Origin: DATDOO01 sp035293245
GTDB lineage: Bacteria > Pseudomonadota > Gammaproteobacteria > Methylococcales > Methylococcaceae
Assembly (NCBI GenBank): GCA_035293245.1
Contig: DATDOO010000376.1
Span: forward strand, 1 to 17,246
Reading direction: 5' to 3'
Length of the DNA: 17,246 bases
The notes beneath the pieces are model-generated. The model saw only the letters and a list, made by a program, of their open reading frames with translations, was not told the DNA's origin and did no database searches. Shown here one piece after another: positions 1 to 7,305 of this stretch. The position numbers and the translations under genes are program-made. Position 1 is the stretch's first letter, and each line of letters begins with the position of its first letter.

Positions 1-1
1 G

Positions 2-271
2 GCGGTGATCGTCCTGTCCGACCGGGACAAGGCCCGCAACGCCGCGCTCAACGCCATCCGTTTTTTCGAGGAAGAGTCCTGCGGCCAGTGCACCCCGTGC
101 CGCGTGGGTACCGCCAAGGCCGCAAGGTTGATGGAACAGAAACATTGGGATACGGCGCTGCTGCAGGAACTGTCCAAGGTCATGGTGGACGCTTCCATCT
201 GCGGCCTCGGCCAGGCGGCGCCCAATCCCTTGCAGTGCGTCATCAAGCATTTCCCCCATGAACTGACTTAA
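2..271 (+). CDS. fdsB: NAD-dependent formate dehydrogenase, beta (diaphorase) subunit, 3' end only
   Basis: The reading frame is open from the window edge, so the 5' end lies outside; the GTG at base 5 is an internal valine. The fragment shows the C-terminal [4Fe-4S] domain of the NuoF/FdsB/HoxF family: ESCGQCTPCR supplies three cysteines, and CGLGQAAPNP, about 35 residues later, supplies the fourth. In the family this subunit binds FMN and NAD+ and passes electrons from the formate-oxidising subunit to NAD+ in the cytoplasm. NuoF of complex I has the same motif, so the FdsB assignment rests on the immediately following fdsA. fdsA starts 91 bp downstream on the same strand, consistent with one operon. 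Confidence 0.88.
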   Translation, partial: AVIVLSDRDKARNAALNAIRFFEEESCGQCTPCRVGTAKAARLMEQKHWDTALLQELSKVMVDASICGLGQAAPNPLQCVIKHFPHELT

Positions 272-362
272 AGCCGGCCAAGCGCCGCTCCCCTGTAACC
301 AGGGGCCAGACGCGTTTGCGTCACGATTTCACGGCAACTCCCGCAGTACGAGCATCCCAACC
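272..362 (+). other. fdsB-fdsA intercistronic spacer with two small hairpins
   Basis: This 91-bp spacer has two short perfect stems. CCCCTG (290-295) pairs with CAGGGG (300-305) around a TAAC loop, and GACGC (309-313) pairs with GCGTC (318-322) around a GTTT loop. Neither is followed by a T-run, so neither looks like a rho-independent terminator. They may be mRNA processing or stability elements or may be chance in GC-rich DNA. I see no clear Shine-Dalgarno directly in front of the fdsA ATG. Confidence 0.3.
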
Positions 363-3140
363 ATGGCAGCCACTCCCGAGTCCTTGAGCCCGCCGGCCAG
401 CGTCGAATTCACCCTGAATGGCCGGCCCGTAACAGCCTTCGCAGGCGAAACTATCCTGCAGGCGGCCAAGCGCCACGGCGAGGAAATACCGCACTTGTGC
501 TACAAGGAGGGCTTGAGCCCCGACGGCAACTGCCGCGCCTGCGTGGTGGAAGTCAAGGGCGAGCGCGTCCTTTCGCCTTCCTGCTGCCGCAAGGTGGTCC
601 AGGGCATGGAGGTCGGCAGCGACAGCGAGCGAGCGCGCTTTTCCCAGAAGATGGTGGTGGAACTGCTCAAATCCGACATGCCCGAGCAAGGCAAGTCGCC
701 CTATACGCTGGCATCCGAACTGGACTATTGGGCCGACAAGCTGGATGTGGGCCAGCCGCGCTTCGTGGGCCGCCGGCAGCCTCGCGCCGATCTGTCCCAC
801 CCGGCCATGGCCGTCAACCTGGATGCCTGCATCCAGTGCACCCGCTGTTTGCGCGCCTGCCGCGAGGAGCAGATGAACGACGTCATCGGCCTGGCCTTCC
901 GCGGCCATCACGCCGAAATCGTCTTCGACATGGGCGACCCCATGGGCGCCAGTACTTGCGTGGCCTGCGGCGAGTGCGTGCAGGCCTGTCCCACCGGCGC
1001 GCTGATGCCGGCCAACGGTGTCGGTCTGGTGCATCCGGACAAAACCGTAGACTCCACCTGCCCCTATTGCGGCGTCGGCTGCCTGATGACCTACCACGTC
1101 AAGGACAACCGCATCCTCTACGTCACCGGCCGCGACGGCGACACCAACCACAATCGTTTGTGCGTGAAGGGCCGCTTCGGCTTCGATTACGTGCACAATC
1201 CCTTGCGCCTGACCAAGCCCCTCATTCGCCGGGAGGGCGTGGCCAAGACGACGGCGCTGCTGGACCCCTCGGAAATCCCGCAGGTGTTCCGCGAGGCCAG
1301 TTGGGAAGAGGCGCTGGATTTCGCCGCCGGCGGCCTGAAAAAGATTCGCGACCGGCACGGATCCAAGGCCCTGGCCGGTTTCGGCTCCGCCAAGGGCAGC
1401 AACGAGGAGGCTTATCTGTTCCAGAAACTGGTGCGCACCGGTTTCGGCAGCAACAACGTCGACCACTGCACCCGCCTGTGCCACGCCTCGTCGGTGGCGG
1501 CGCTGCTGGAAGGCATCGGTTCCGGCGCCGTTTCCAACCCGCTGGCCGACGTTTCCAGGGCGGAAGTGATCGTCGTCATCGGTTCCAACCCCACGGTCAA
1601 CCACCCGGTGGGCGCTACCTGGATCAAGAACGCCGTGCGTGCCGGCGCCAAGCTGGTGGTGATGGACCCCAACCGCACCCAGATCGCGCGCTTCGCCACC
1701 TACGCGCTGCAATTCCGCCCCGATACCGACGTGGCCTTGCTCAACGCCTTGATGCACACCATCGTCACCGAAGATCTGTACGATCCGGACTACGTCGACC
1801 GGCACACGGAGGGCTTTGCAGCGCTGAAGGAACACATCGAGGACTACAGCGCCGACAGGATGGCGCCCATCTGCGGCATCCCGGCGGAAACCATTAAAGA
1901 GGTGGCGCGCCTTTACGCCACCTCCAGGGGCTCCATGATCCTGTGGGGCATGGGTGTATCCCAGCACGTGCACGGCACCGACAATGCCCGCTGCCTGATC
2001 GCCCTGGCCTTGATGACCGGCCAGATCGGCCGCCCCGGCACCGGTCTGCACCCGCTGCGCGGCCAGAACAACGTGCAGGGCGCGTCCGACGTGGGGCTGA
2101 TCCCCATGGTATTCCCCGACTACCAGCGGGTGGACGACGCGGGCAACCGCGCCCGCTTCGAAGCCCTGTGGGGCGCGACGCTGGACCCCAAGCCCGGCCT
2201 GACCGTGGTGGAGGTGATCCACGCCATCCACCACGGCGACATCCGCGGCATGTACGTGGAAGGGGAAAACCCGGCCATGTCCGATCCCAACCAGAACCAC
2301 GCCCGCGAAGCGTTCGCCATGCTGGAGCATCTGGTGGTGCAGGACATTTTTCTCACCGAAACCGCCGGCTTCGCCGACGTGATCCTGCCGGCCTCGGCCT
2401 TTGCCGAAAAAACCGGCACTTTTACCAACACCGACCGCCGCGTACAGATGGGCCGCCAGGCCATCGTTCCGCCCGGCGACGCGCGCCAGGACTGGTGGAT
2501 ACTCCAGGAAATCGCCTTGCGCCTGGGTCTGGACTGGAACTACGGCGGGCCCAGGGATGTGTTCGACGAAATGCGCCAAGCCATGAACAGCATTGCCGGC
2601 ATTACCTGGGAACGCCTGGAAGAAGAGCATTCCGTGGTCTATCCGTGCGAAAAGGAAGGCGATCCGGGACAGCCGGTGATCTTTACCGACCGGTTTCCGC
2701 GCAAGGGCGGCCGCGCCCTGTTTGTGCCGGCGACCTTCAGCCGCGCCGACGAACTGCCCGACGAGTCCTACCCCTTTGTGTTCGTCACCGGCCGCCAACT
2801 GGAACACTGGCACACCGGCAGCATGACCCGCCACGCCAGTGTGCTGGACGCCATCGAGCCCGATCCGGTAGTCGCCATCCACCCACTGGACCTGGAAGCC
2901 GCGGGCGGCACGCCGGGCGAGTTGCTCACCGTCGAATCGCGGCGCGGCCGGATCGCCGCCTACGCCCGTACCGACATCGGCATTCAGCGCGGCAGCCTGT
3001 TCATGGCCTTCTGCTACAACGAGGCCAGCGCCAACCTGCTGACCAACGAGGCGCTGGACCCGTTCGGCAAAATCCCCGAATTCAAGTTCTGCGCGGTGAA
3101 AATAACGCCGGGGGGAATTCCCGAAAAGCGCATCGCCTGA
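363..3140 (+). CDS. fdsA: NAD-dependent formate dehydrogenase, alpha (Mo-bisMGD catalytic) subunit
   Basis: At 925 residues this is close to the usual length for FdsA-type formate dehydrogenase alpha subunits. It oxidises formate to CO2 at a molybdenum bis-MGD centre and sends electrons through its Fe-S chain to FdsB. Domains in order: a [2Fe-2S] domain (Cys46, 57, 60, 74/75); a two-cluster ferredoxin domain (Cys156/159/162/166 and 199/202/205/209); the [4Fe-4S] at the entry of the molybdopterin domain (CPYCGVGC at 233-240, Cys267); and the large molybdopterin oxidoreductase and dinucleotide-binding domains. The likely Mo ligand is Cys373, in RLCHASSVA, followed by His374; it is a cysteine, not a selenocysteine. 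The accessory genes fdsC and fdsD, which commonly follow fdsA, are absent here; xoxF follows instead. Start ATG 363 has only a weak ribosome site, but the N-terminus fits the family. Confidence 0.94.
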   Translation: MAATPESLSPPASVEFTLNGRPVTAFAGETILQAAKRHGEEIPHLCYKEGLSPDGNCRACVVEVKGERVLSPSCCRKVVQGMEVGSDSERARFSQKMVVELLKSDMPEQGKSPYTLASELDYWADKLDVGQPRFVGRRQPRADLSHPAMAVNLDACIQCTRCLRACREEQMNDVIGLAFRGHHAEIVFDMGDPMGASTCVACGECVQACPTGALMPANGVGLVHPDKTVDSTCPYCGVGCLMTYHVKDNRILYVTGRDGDTNHNRLCVKGRFGFDYVHNPLRLTKPLIRREGVAKTTALLDPSEIPQVFREASWEEALDFAAGGLKKIRDRHGSKALAGFGSAKGSNEEAYLFQKLVRTGFGSNNVDHCTRLCHASSVAALLEGIGSGAVSNPLADVSRAEVIVVIGSNPTVNHPVGATWIKNAVRAGAKLVVMDPNRTQIARFATYALQFRPDTDVALLNALMHTIVTEDLYDPDYVDRHTEGFAALKEHIEDYSADRMAPICGIPAETIKEVARLYATSRGSMILWGMGVSQHVHGTDNARCLIALALMTGQIGRPGTGLHPLRGQNNVQGASDVGLIPMVFPDYQRVDDAGNRARFEALWGATLDPKPGLTVVEVIHAIHHGDIRGMYVEGENPAMSDPNQNHAREAFAMLEHLVVQDIFLTETAGFADVILPASAFAEKTGTFTNTDRRVQMGRQAIVPPGDARQDWWILQEIALRLGLDWNYGGPRDVFDEMRQAMNSIAGITWERLEEEHSVVYPCEKEGDPGQPVIFTDRFPRKGGRALFVPATFSRADELPDESYPFVFVTGRQLEHWHTGSMTRHASVLDAIEPDPVVAIHPLDLEAAGGTPGELLTVESRRGRIAAYARTDIGIQRGSLFMAFCYNEASANLLTNEALDPFGKIPEFKFCAVKITPGGIPEKRIA

Positions 3141-3335
3141 AATCGCGGCGGAAGGCTCTGGAATGCCTTTCCGGAGGCGGCATTCATATTGACTTTTACC
3201 CTCGATTCCTTCAGTTTACGCATTCAGACGGATTTGCTGGGGATCAGAAAAAAGACAATTTCCGCCAAAGACCGTCCTTGCTTTTTGACTTCTTTTTGTC
3301 AACTTACAGCCCCGTGCCACTTTAGGAGGAAATCC
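3141..3335 (+). other. fdsA-xoxF spacer and xoxF leader
   Basis: This 195-bp gap contains an inverted repeat soon after the fdsA stop: GAATGCC (3161-3167) and GGCATTC (3179-3185) with a GC-rich loop. No T-run follows, so it is at best a weak terminator or processing site. Two TTGACT hexamers (3189-3194 and 3285-3290) were checked; neither has a good -10 box at 16-18 bp, so I call no promoter. A strong Shine-Dalgarno, AGGAGGA (3324-3330), precedes the xoxF ATG by 5 nt. It fixes that start over the longer open frame reaching back to 3189. Confidence 0.4.
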
Positions 3336-5240
3336 ATGAAAAAACCCATGAAAAACTGGCTGATCGCAACCGCCGTATCCGCGGCTCTGGCGATCCCAGG
3401 GGTTACTTTCGCCAACGCCGAGGTCGAAAAACTGTCCAAGGATCCCAAGAACTGGGCAACCTGGGGCGGTGACTATGCAGGCACGCGCTACAGTACCCTG
3501 AACCAAATCAACACCCAGACCGCCAAGAACCTCCAGCCCCAATGGACTTTCTCCACCGGCGCGCTGCGCGGCCATGAAGGCGGCCCGCTGGTTGTCGACG
3601 GCACGATTTACATCCACACCGGCTACCCGCACAAGGTCTACGCGCTGGATCAGGACACCCAGACCGTCAAGTGGGAATATGTCTATTCTGCCGACAAGGG
3701 CACCGATCAGGCTCAGGTCATCGGCGTCATGTGTTGCGACGTGGTCAACCGCGGCTTGGCCTACGGCGACGGCAAGGTGTTCCTGGCGCAAGGCGACGCC
3801 ACCCTGGTAGCCCTGGACGCCAAGACCGGCAAGATCGCCTGGAAAGCGCAGAACGGCGACCCGAAGGCGGGCCAGACCAACACCAACGCTCCCGTGGTCG
3901 TCAAGGACAAAGTCTTCACCGGTATCTCCGGCGGTGAATTCGGCGTGCGCGGCTTTATCGCCGCTTACAACATCAAGGACGGCAGCCTGGCGTGGAAGAA
4001 ATACAGCATGGGTCCGGATGCCGAAGTCGGCCTGAATCCGGAAAAGACCATGACCTGGACCGACGGCAAGATGGCACCGGTCGGCAAGGACTCCTCCCTG
4101 AAGACCTGGCAGGGCGACCAGTGGAAGATCGGCGGCGGCACCACCTGGGGCTGGTACAGCTATGACGCGGCCCTGAACACCGTCTATTACGGCTCCGGCA
4201 ACCCCAGCACCTGGAACCCGGTGCAGCGTCCGGGCGACAACAAGTGGTCCATGACCATCTGGGCGCGCGACGTGGACACCGGCGAGGCCAAGTGGGTCTA
4301 CCAGATGACCCCGCACGACGAGTGGGACTACGACGGCATCAACGAAATGCCGCTGATCGACCTGAAGATGAAGGACAAGAACGGCAAGGAGCACGACAAG
4401 CTGCTGGTTCATTTCGACCGTAACGGCTTCGGCTACACCCTGGACCGCGTCACCGGCGAACTGCTGGTGGCCGAGAAGTTCGACAAGGCGGTCAACTGGG
4501 CCACCCAGGTCGATCCGAAGACCGGCCGTCCGCAGGTGCAGGACAAGTATTCCACCCAGCACGGCGGTGAAGACGTTGCCCAGGGCGCCGGTCCCGACAA
4601 GAAGCCCGGTACGGCTGACGACGATCTGATCTGTCCGTCCGCCATGGGTGCGAAGAACGAAGCTCCGGTGACGTTCTCCAAGCAGACCAACCTGATCTAC
4701 ATCCCCGGCAACCACACCTGCATGACCTACGAGCCGTTCGCTGTGGAATACACGGCCGGCCAGCCTTATGTCGGCGCGACGCTGAACATCTATCCGGCAG
4801 GCAAGGACGTGAAGACCGGCGAGAAGGACGGCAAGAAGAACATGGGTGAGTTCATCGCGTGGGATCCGACCACCGGCAAGATCGCCTGGGCCATCGACGA
4901 ACCGTTCTCCCTGTGGAGCGGCATGACGGCTACCGCCGGCGGCGTGGTGATTTACGGCACGCTGGAAGGCTACCTGAAGGTGCGTGACGCCAAGACCGGC
5001 GATGAACTTTACAAGTTCAAGACGCCCTCCGGCATCATCGGCAACATCAGCACTTGGGAACACAAGGGCAAGCAGTACGTCGGCGTGCTCTCCGGCATCG
5101 GCGGCTGGGCCGGCGTCGGCATGGCGGCTGGCCTGGAAGGCGACACCGAGGGCTTGGGCGCCGTGGGCGCATACAAGCACCTGAGCGCCCACACCAAGCT
5201 GGGTGGCGTGTTCACCGTGTTTGCATTGCCTGGCAAGTAA
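3336..5240 (+). CDS. xoxF: Lanthanide-dependent PQQ methanol dehydrogenase, XoxF type
   Basis: The protein is a 634-residue precursor. Residues 1-28 form a Sec signal peptide (two Lys-rich motifs, hydrophobic core, FANA before the mature EVEKL), so it acts in the periplasm. It oxidises methanol to formaldehyde or formate with PQQ and a metal. Family marks: the adjacent-cysteine disulphide VMCC (Cys133-134), metal ligands Glu201 (SGGEFG) and Asn289 (GSGNP), and catalytic Asp331 in WDYDG. The second aspartate two residues later, Asp333, is the lanthanide ligand that separates XoxF from calcium-type MxaF, which has Ala there. Several Trp-docking-like repeats of the eight-bladed propeller are visible, for example DAKTGKIAWKA and DPTTGKIAWA. 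No xoxG (cytochrome) or xoxJ follows; a terminator lies 31 nt after the stop. A XoxF5-like assignment is likely but not proven here. Confidence 0.95.
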   Translation: MKKPMKNWLIATAVSAALAIPGVTFANAEVEKLSKDPKNWATWGGDYAGTRYSTLNQINTQTAKNLQPQWTFSTGALRGHEGGPLVVDGTIYIHTGYPHKVYALDQDTQTVKWEYVYSADKGTDQAQVIGVMCCDVVNRGLAYGDGKVFLAQGDATLVALDAKTGKIAWKAQNGDPKAGQTNTNAPVVVKDKVFTGISGGEFGVRGFIAAYNIKDGSLAWKKYSMGPDAEVGLNPEKTMTWTDGKMAPVGKDSSLKTWQGDQWKIGGGTTWGWYSYDAALNTVYYGSGNPSTWNPVQRPGDNKWSMTIWARDVDTGEAKWVYQMTPHDEWDYDGINEMPLIDLKMKDKNGKEHDKLLVHFDRNGFGYTLDRVTGELLVAEKFDKAVNWATQVDPKTGRPQVQDKYSTQHGGEDVAQGAGPDKKPGTADDDLICPSAMGAKNEAPVTFSKQTNLIYIPGNHTCMTYEPFAVEYTAGQPYVGATLNIYPAGKDVKTGEKDGKKNMGEFIAWDPTTGKIAWAIDEPFSLWSGMTATAGGVVIYGTLEGYLKVRDAKTGDELYKFKTPSGIIGNISTWEHKGKQYVGVLSGIGGWAGVGMAAGLEGDTEGLGAVGAYKHLSAHTKLGGVFTVFALPGK

Positions 5241-5271
5241 TAGCGCCAAGGTATCCGGTTAGCCGGACATG

Positions 5272-5305
5272 AAAAACCCCCGGCGGAAACGCCGGGGGTT
5301 TTTTT
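5272..5305 (+). terminator. Strong rho-independent terminator between convergent genes
   Basis: A perfect stem, CCCCCGGCG (5277-5285) with CGCCGGGGG (5290-5298), closes on a GAAA tetraloop. It is preceded by AAAAA and followed by TTTTTTT, so it can work in both directions. It ends xoxF on the + strand and the reductase gene coming from the other side. A smaller stem, TCCGG/CCGGA (5254-5267), lies just before it. Confidence 0.93.
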
Positions 5306-5363
5306 GTTGCCCGAGAAAACAGCGGAGATTCCGTCTCAAAATCCGGCCTACCGCCGGCCCGAG

Positions 5364-6344
5364 TCAGGCCGCGGATGGTCTGGGCGCAAAAACGAAGGGG
5401 TCGGAATAGAGATCGTCCATGGCCACTCCGGCCATGAACGCAGCAATCCGGGCGGCCTTGACCATGTCCGGGTGTCCGCAAAGAAAAACGCGCCATCCTT
5501 TCAGGTTCCCGTGCGCGCGCATGGCGATTTCATGCGCCCTGCCCCGGGCGACATCCTCCATCGTGTCGCGCGACAAGGTGGGCGTGTAGTGGAACCCTTC
5601 GTGACGTGCGTCCAGCGAGCGCAGTTCGTCCACGAGATACAGACCGTCGCTGTAAGAACCGCCGTGATACAAATAAATCGGCGCGGAATGGTCGCTGTGC
5701 AGTGCGTCGCGCAGGATTCCCCACAGCGGCGCCAGCCCCGAACCGGTTCCGATCAGCAGCAGGGGCTGATCCCGTCGTTCGGGCAGATAAAAACATTCGC
5801 CCATCGCCGTGCTGATGGTAACGCTGGCTCCTTCGGTCAATGCATCGTGCGCCCAGTTACTGACGATGCCGAAGGGAACGCGGCGGATATGCAGTTCCAG
5901 CCAAGGGTCCACGTTTGCCGTGCTGGCCAGCGAATAGCTGCGTATCGCGTTCTTGGGTCCATGGAGCTGGATGAACTGGCCCGCGTGGTAGTCCAACCCG
6001 GCCGGCTTCTGGAGCCGAAGGCGGATGACTTCATGGTTGAGCAAAGTCCGCTCCAGCACGCGCGTTTCGAACGTGCGCACCGGCTCGTCCGGCAACGTCA
6101 CAGTCATATCCGCTTCGGGAATACAGCGGCAGGAGAGAAAATACCCCCCTGCCCGCTTCGTATCCCGCAATCCCTCTTGGGAAGCGTCCGTCGGCTTCCC
6201 GCCGGACGCCACCATCAGACAACTGTGACAGGCACCGACTTTGCAGCCGTAAGGAATATCGTGACCGTGGCGTTGCAGGCAATCCAGCACGGATTCCCCT
6301 TCGTCCGCGGCGTAAGCATTATTCTCATAAGTGATTTTCCGCAT
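5364..6344 (-). CDS. [2Fe-2S]/FAD/NAD(P)H oxidoreductase, probable electron donor to the truncated haemoglobin
   Basis: The 326-residue protein has the layout of phenol hydroxylase / methane monooxygenase reductase-like electron-transfer proteins. The N-terminal plant-type ferredoxin domain has cysteines 34, 39 and 42 (PYGCKVGACHSC) and Cys72 (FLSCRC). The FAD-binding barrel has RSYS at 135-138. The NAD(P)H domain has GTGSGLAP at 199-206 and a C-terminal CGHPDMV near 289. No signal peptide or membrane span is seen, so it is cytoplasmic. The start is 20 nt after the stop of the truncated haemoglobin gene, so the two are almost certainly one operon. The inferred role is to reduce the haem protein during NO dioxygenation, replacing the reductase half of flavohaemoglobin Hmp. 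A role as reductase of some oxygenase is the alternative; no oxygenase gene is nearby. Confidence 0.85.
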   Translation of the reverse strand: MRKITYENNAYAADEGESVLDCLQRHGHDIPYGCKVGACHSCLMVASGGKPTDASQEGLRDTKRAGGYFLSCRCIPEADMTVTLPDEPVRTFETRVLERTLLNHEVIRLRLQKPAGLDYHAGQFIQLHGPKNAIRSYSLASTANVDPWLELHIRRVPFGIVSNWAHDALTEGASVTISTAMGECFYLPERRDQPLLLIGTGSGLAPLWGILRDALHSDHSAPIYLYHGGSYSDGLYLVDELRSLDARHEGFHYTPTLSRDTMEDVARGRAHEIAMRAHGNLKGWRVFLCGHPDMVKAARIAAFMAGVAMDDLYSDPFVFAPRPSAA

Positions 6345-6364
6345 GGACGTTCCCTTGATGGTCT

Positions 6365-6733
6365 TTAGCGTCCCAGCACGTCGTCGCGCACGCTTTCGGC
6401 GATGTCGATCACCTGCGGAATGAGGTAACCGGGCACCTTCAGCTCCTGCAAGGTCGCTTTCAAATTCTCCAGCACGGCGTCGACATGACTGCCGTTGAGA
6501 CCGTTTGCCACCAGACGGGCGTGGGCGGTGCGCATGTCCGCGCCCGTGTAATTGTTAGGGCCCCCGAATGCCATGGTCAGGAACGCACGCTGTTTGGCGA
6601 CCTGCGCCTCCATGTTCACTCCCTGGAAAAAACGGTTGATGCGGTCGTCTGCCAGCACCTTGCGATAAAAGATATCGACCGCTGCGTTCACCGCCGCCGC
6701 GCCGCCCAATTGCTGATAGAGTGATTCAGGCAT
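6365..6733 (-). CDS. glbN: Group 1 truncated haemoglobin (TrHbN-like)
   Basis: The 122-residue protein has the full length of a group 1 2/2 globin. Visible marks: LYQQLGG at the N-terminus, Tyr23 (helix B10, in FYRKV), Phe36 (CD1), the KQRAFLTMAFGGP block with Gln48 at the probable E11 position, and proximal His71 (F8) in TAHARL. Members of this group bind O2 and NO and can convert NO to nitrate. The ATG at 6733 is chosen over the longer open frame because AAGGTGA sits 5 nt upstream and the conserved N-terminus begins there. It is the first gene of a two-gene operon with the reductase and diverges from nsrR. The NsrR-like operator lies 43 nt upstream of the start codon, so NO induction is expected. 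Confidence 0.93.
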   Translation of the reverse strand: MPESLYQQLGGAAAVNAAVDIFYRKVLADDRINRFFQGVNMEAQVAKQRAFLTMAFGGPNNYTGADMRTAHARLVANGLNGSHVDAVLENLKATLQELKVPGYLIPQVIDIAESVRDDVLGR

Positions 6734-6758
6734 GATGCTCACCTTATGGAATTTATGG

Positions 6759-6787
6759 TTTACTGTAATTTTATTGTAAGATGTATT
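6759..6787 (+). promoter_or_regulatory. Possible sigma-70 promoter for nsrR
   Basis: TTTACT (6759-6764) and TGTATT (6782-6787) are spaced by 17 bp, each matching four of six consensus bases. The -10 half lies inside the NsrR palindrome, which would give autorepression. The minus-strand promoter for trHb must lie in the same AT-rich stretch; I cannot place it firmly. Confidence 0.35.
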
Positions 6788-6801
6788 GTGAATACATCTT
6801 A
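6777..6801. promoter_or_regulatory. NsrR operator in the divergent trHb / nsrR promoter region
   Basis: The site is an 11-bp perfect inverted repeat with a 3-bp centre. The core reads AAGATGTATT, GTG, AATACATCTT, with a further T/A pair outside. It matches the 11-1-11 NsrR consensus known from enteric bacteria (AAGATGCATTT and its complement) closely. It is the only such site I found in the window, and it sits between the trHb start (6733) and the nsrR start (6883). This suggests NsrR represses the NO operon and itself, with release by NO. Confidence 0.88.
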
Positions 6802-6882
6802 GGGCCAAGTCTAAAAACTTAGACCTCTCCTGTCAATCGGATCACTCAAAGCCATGTCATCGACCCGGAAGGAAGCACACGA

Positions 6883-7305
6883 ATGCAGTTGACCTTGCAT
6901 ACGGATTATTCGCTGCGCGTACTGATATACCTCACCCAGCACCCCACCGCCACCATCAGCGAATTGGCCGACTACTATCAGCTTTCCCGCAACCATCTGG
7001 TTAAAGTCGTGAATGCGCTCGGCAAGCATGGTTTCATCGTCACCATGCGCGGCAAAGGGGGCGGCGTTCGCCTCGCCCGCGACCCCCGTGAAATCTCCGT
7101 CGGGGAAGTGGTGCGCCGGATGGAAACCCACTTCGACGTGGTGGAATGTCTGCGCGAGTCCTACTCTCACCCGGCTTGCCGGGCCCTGCCCTTCTGCGGA
7201 TTGCGCAAAGCCGTCCAGCTCGCGACGGAGCGATTTTTGGCCGACCTGGACGGCTATACGCTGGCCAGCGTGGTTCCGCCCTCCGTTACGGGAAAATCTC
7301 CATGA
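6883..7305 (+). CDS. nsrR: Rrf2-family NO-sensing transcriptional repressor NsrR
   Basis: The 140-residue protein begins MQLTLHTDYSLRVLIYL, the signature N-terminus of NsrR. A winged helix-turn-helix follows (about residues 24-65, ending in the Rrf2 wing GKGGGVRLA). Three cluster ligands are present: Cys89 (VVECL), Cys99 (PACR) and Cys105 (PFCGL). In the family these hold an Fe-S cluster that NO destroys, releasing DNA. The spacing between the first two cysteines is longer than in the NsrR proteins I remember from E. coli and Streptomyces. GGAAG lies 7 nt before the ATG. The stop overlaps the start of the HPP gene (ATGA), so the two are translationally coupled. The matching operator upstream and the divergent trHb operon support NsrR over the relatives IscR and RirA. 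Confidence 0.92.
   Translation: MQLTLHTDYSLRVLIYLTQHPTATISELADYYQLSRNHLVKVVNALGKHGFIVTMRGKGGGVRLARDPREISVGEVVRRMETHFDVVECLRESYSHPACRALPFCGLRKAVQLATERFLADLDGYTLASVVPPSVTGKSP

Noticed and set aside
497..1897. 466-residue + frame inside fdsA
   Set aside because: Arg/Gly/Pro-rich out-of-frame translation of fdsA; no motif.
321..2882. 853-residue open frame on the minus strand opposite fdsA
   Set aside because: fdsA is unambiguous on the + strand. The antisense frame is low-complexity in His, Gly, Ala and Val with no motif, typical of high-GC codon shadows.
3189..3335. In-frame N-terminal extension of XoxF
   Set aside because: The AGGAGGA site and the typical signal peptide both place the start at 3336; the extension has no family counterpart.
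3216..5249. 677-residue open frame on the minus strand opposite xoxF
   Set aside because: It is the mirror of the xoxF codon pattern, covers a strongly conserved gene, and has no recognisable domain or ribosome site.
5304..6368. 354-residue + frame opposite the reductase gene
   Set aside because: The minus-strand reductase has all family motifs; this frame has none.
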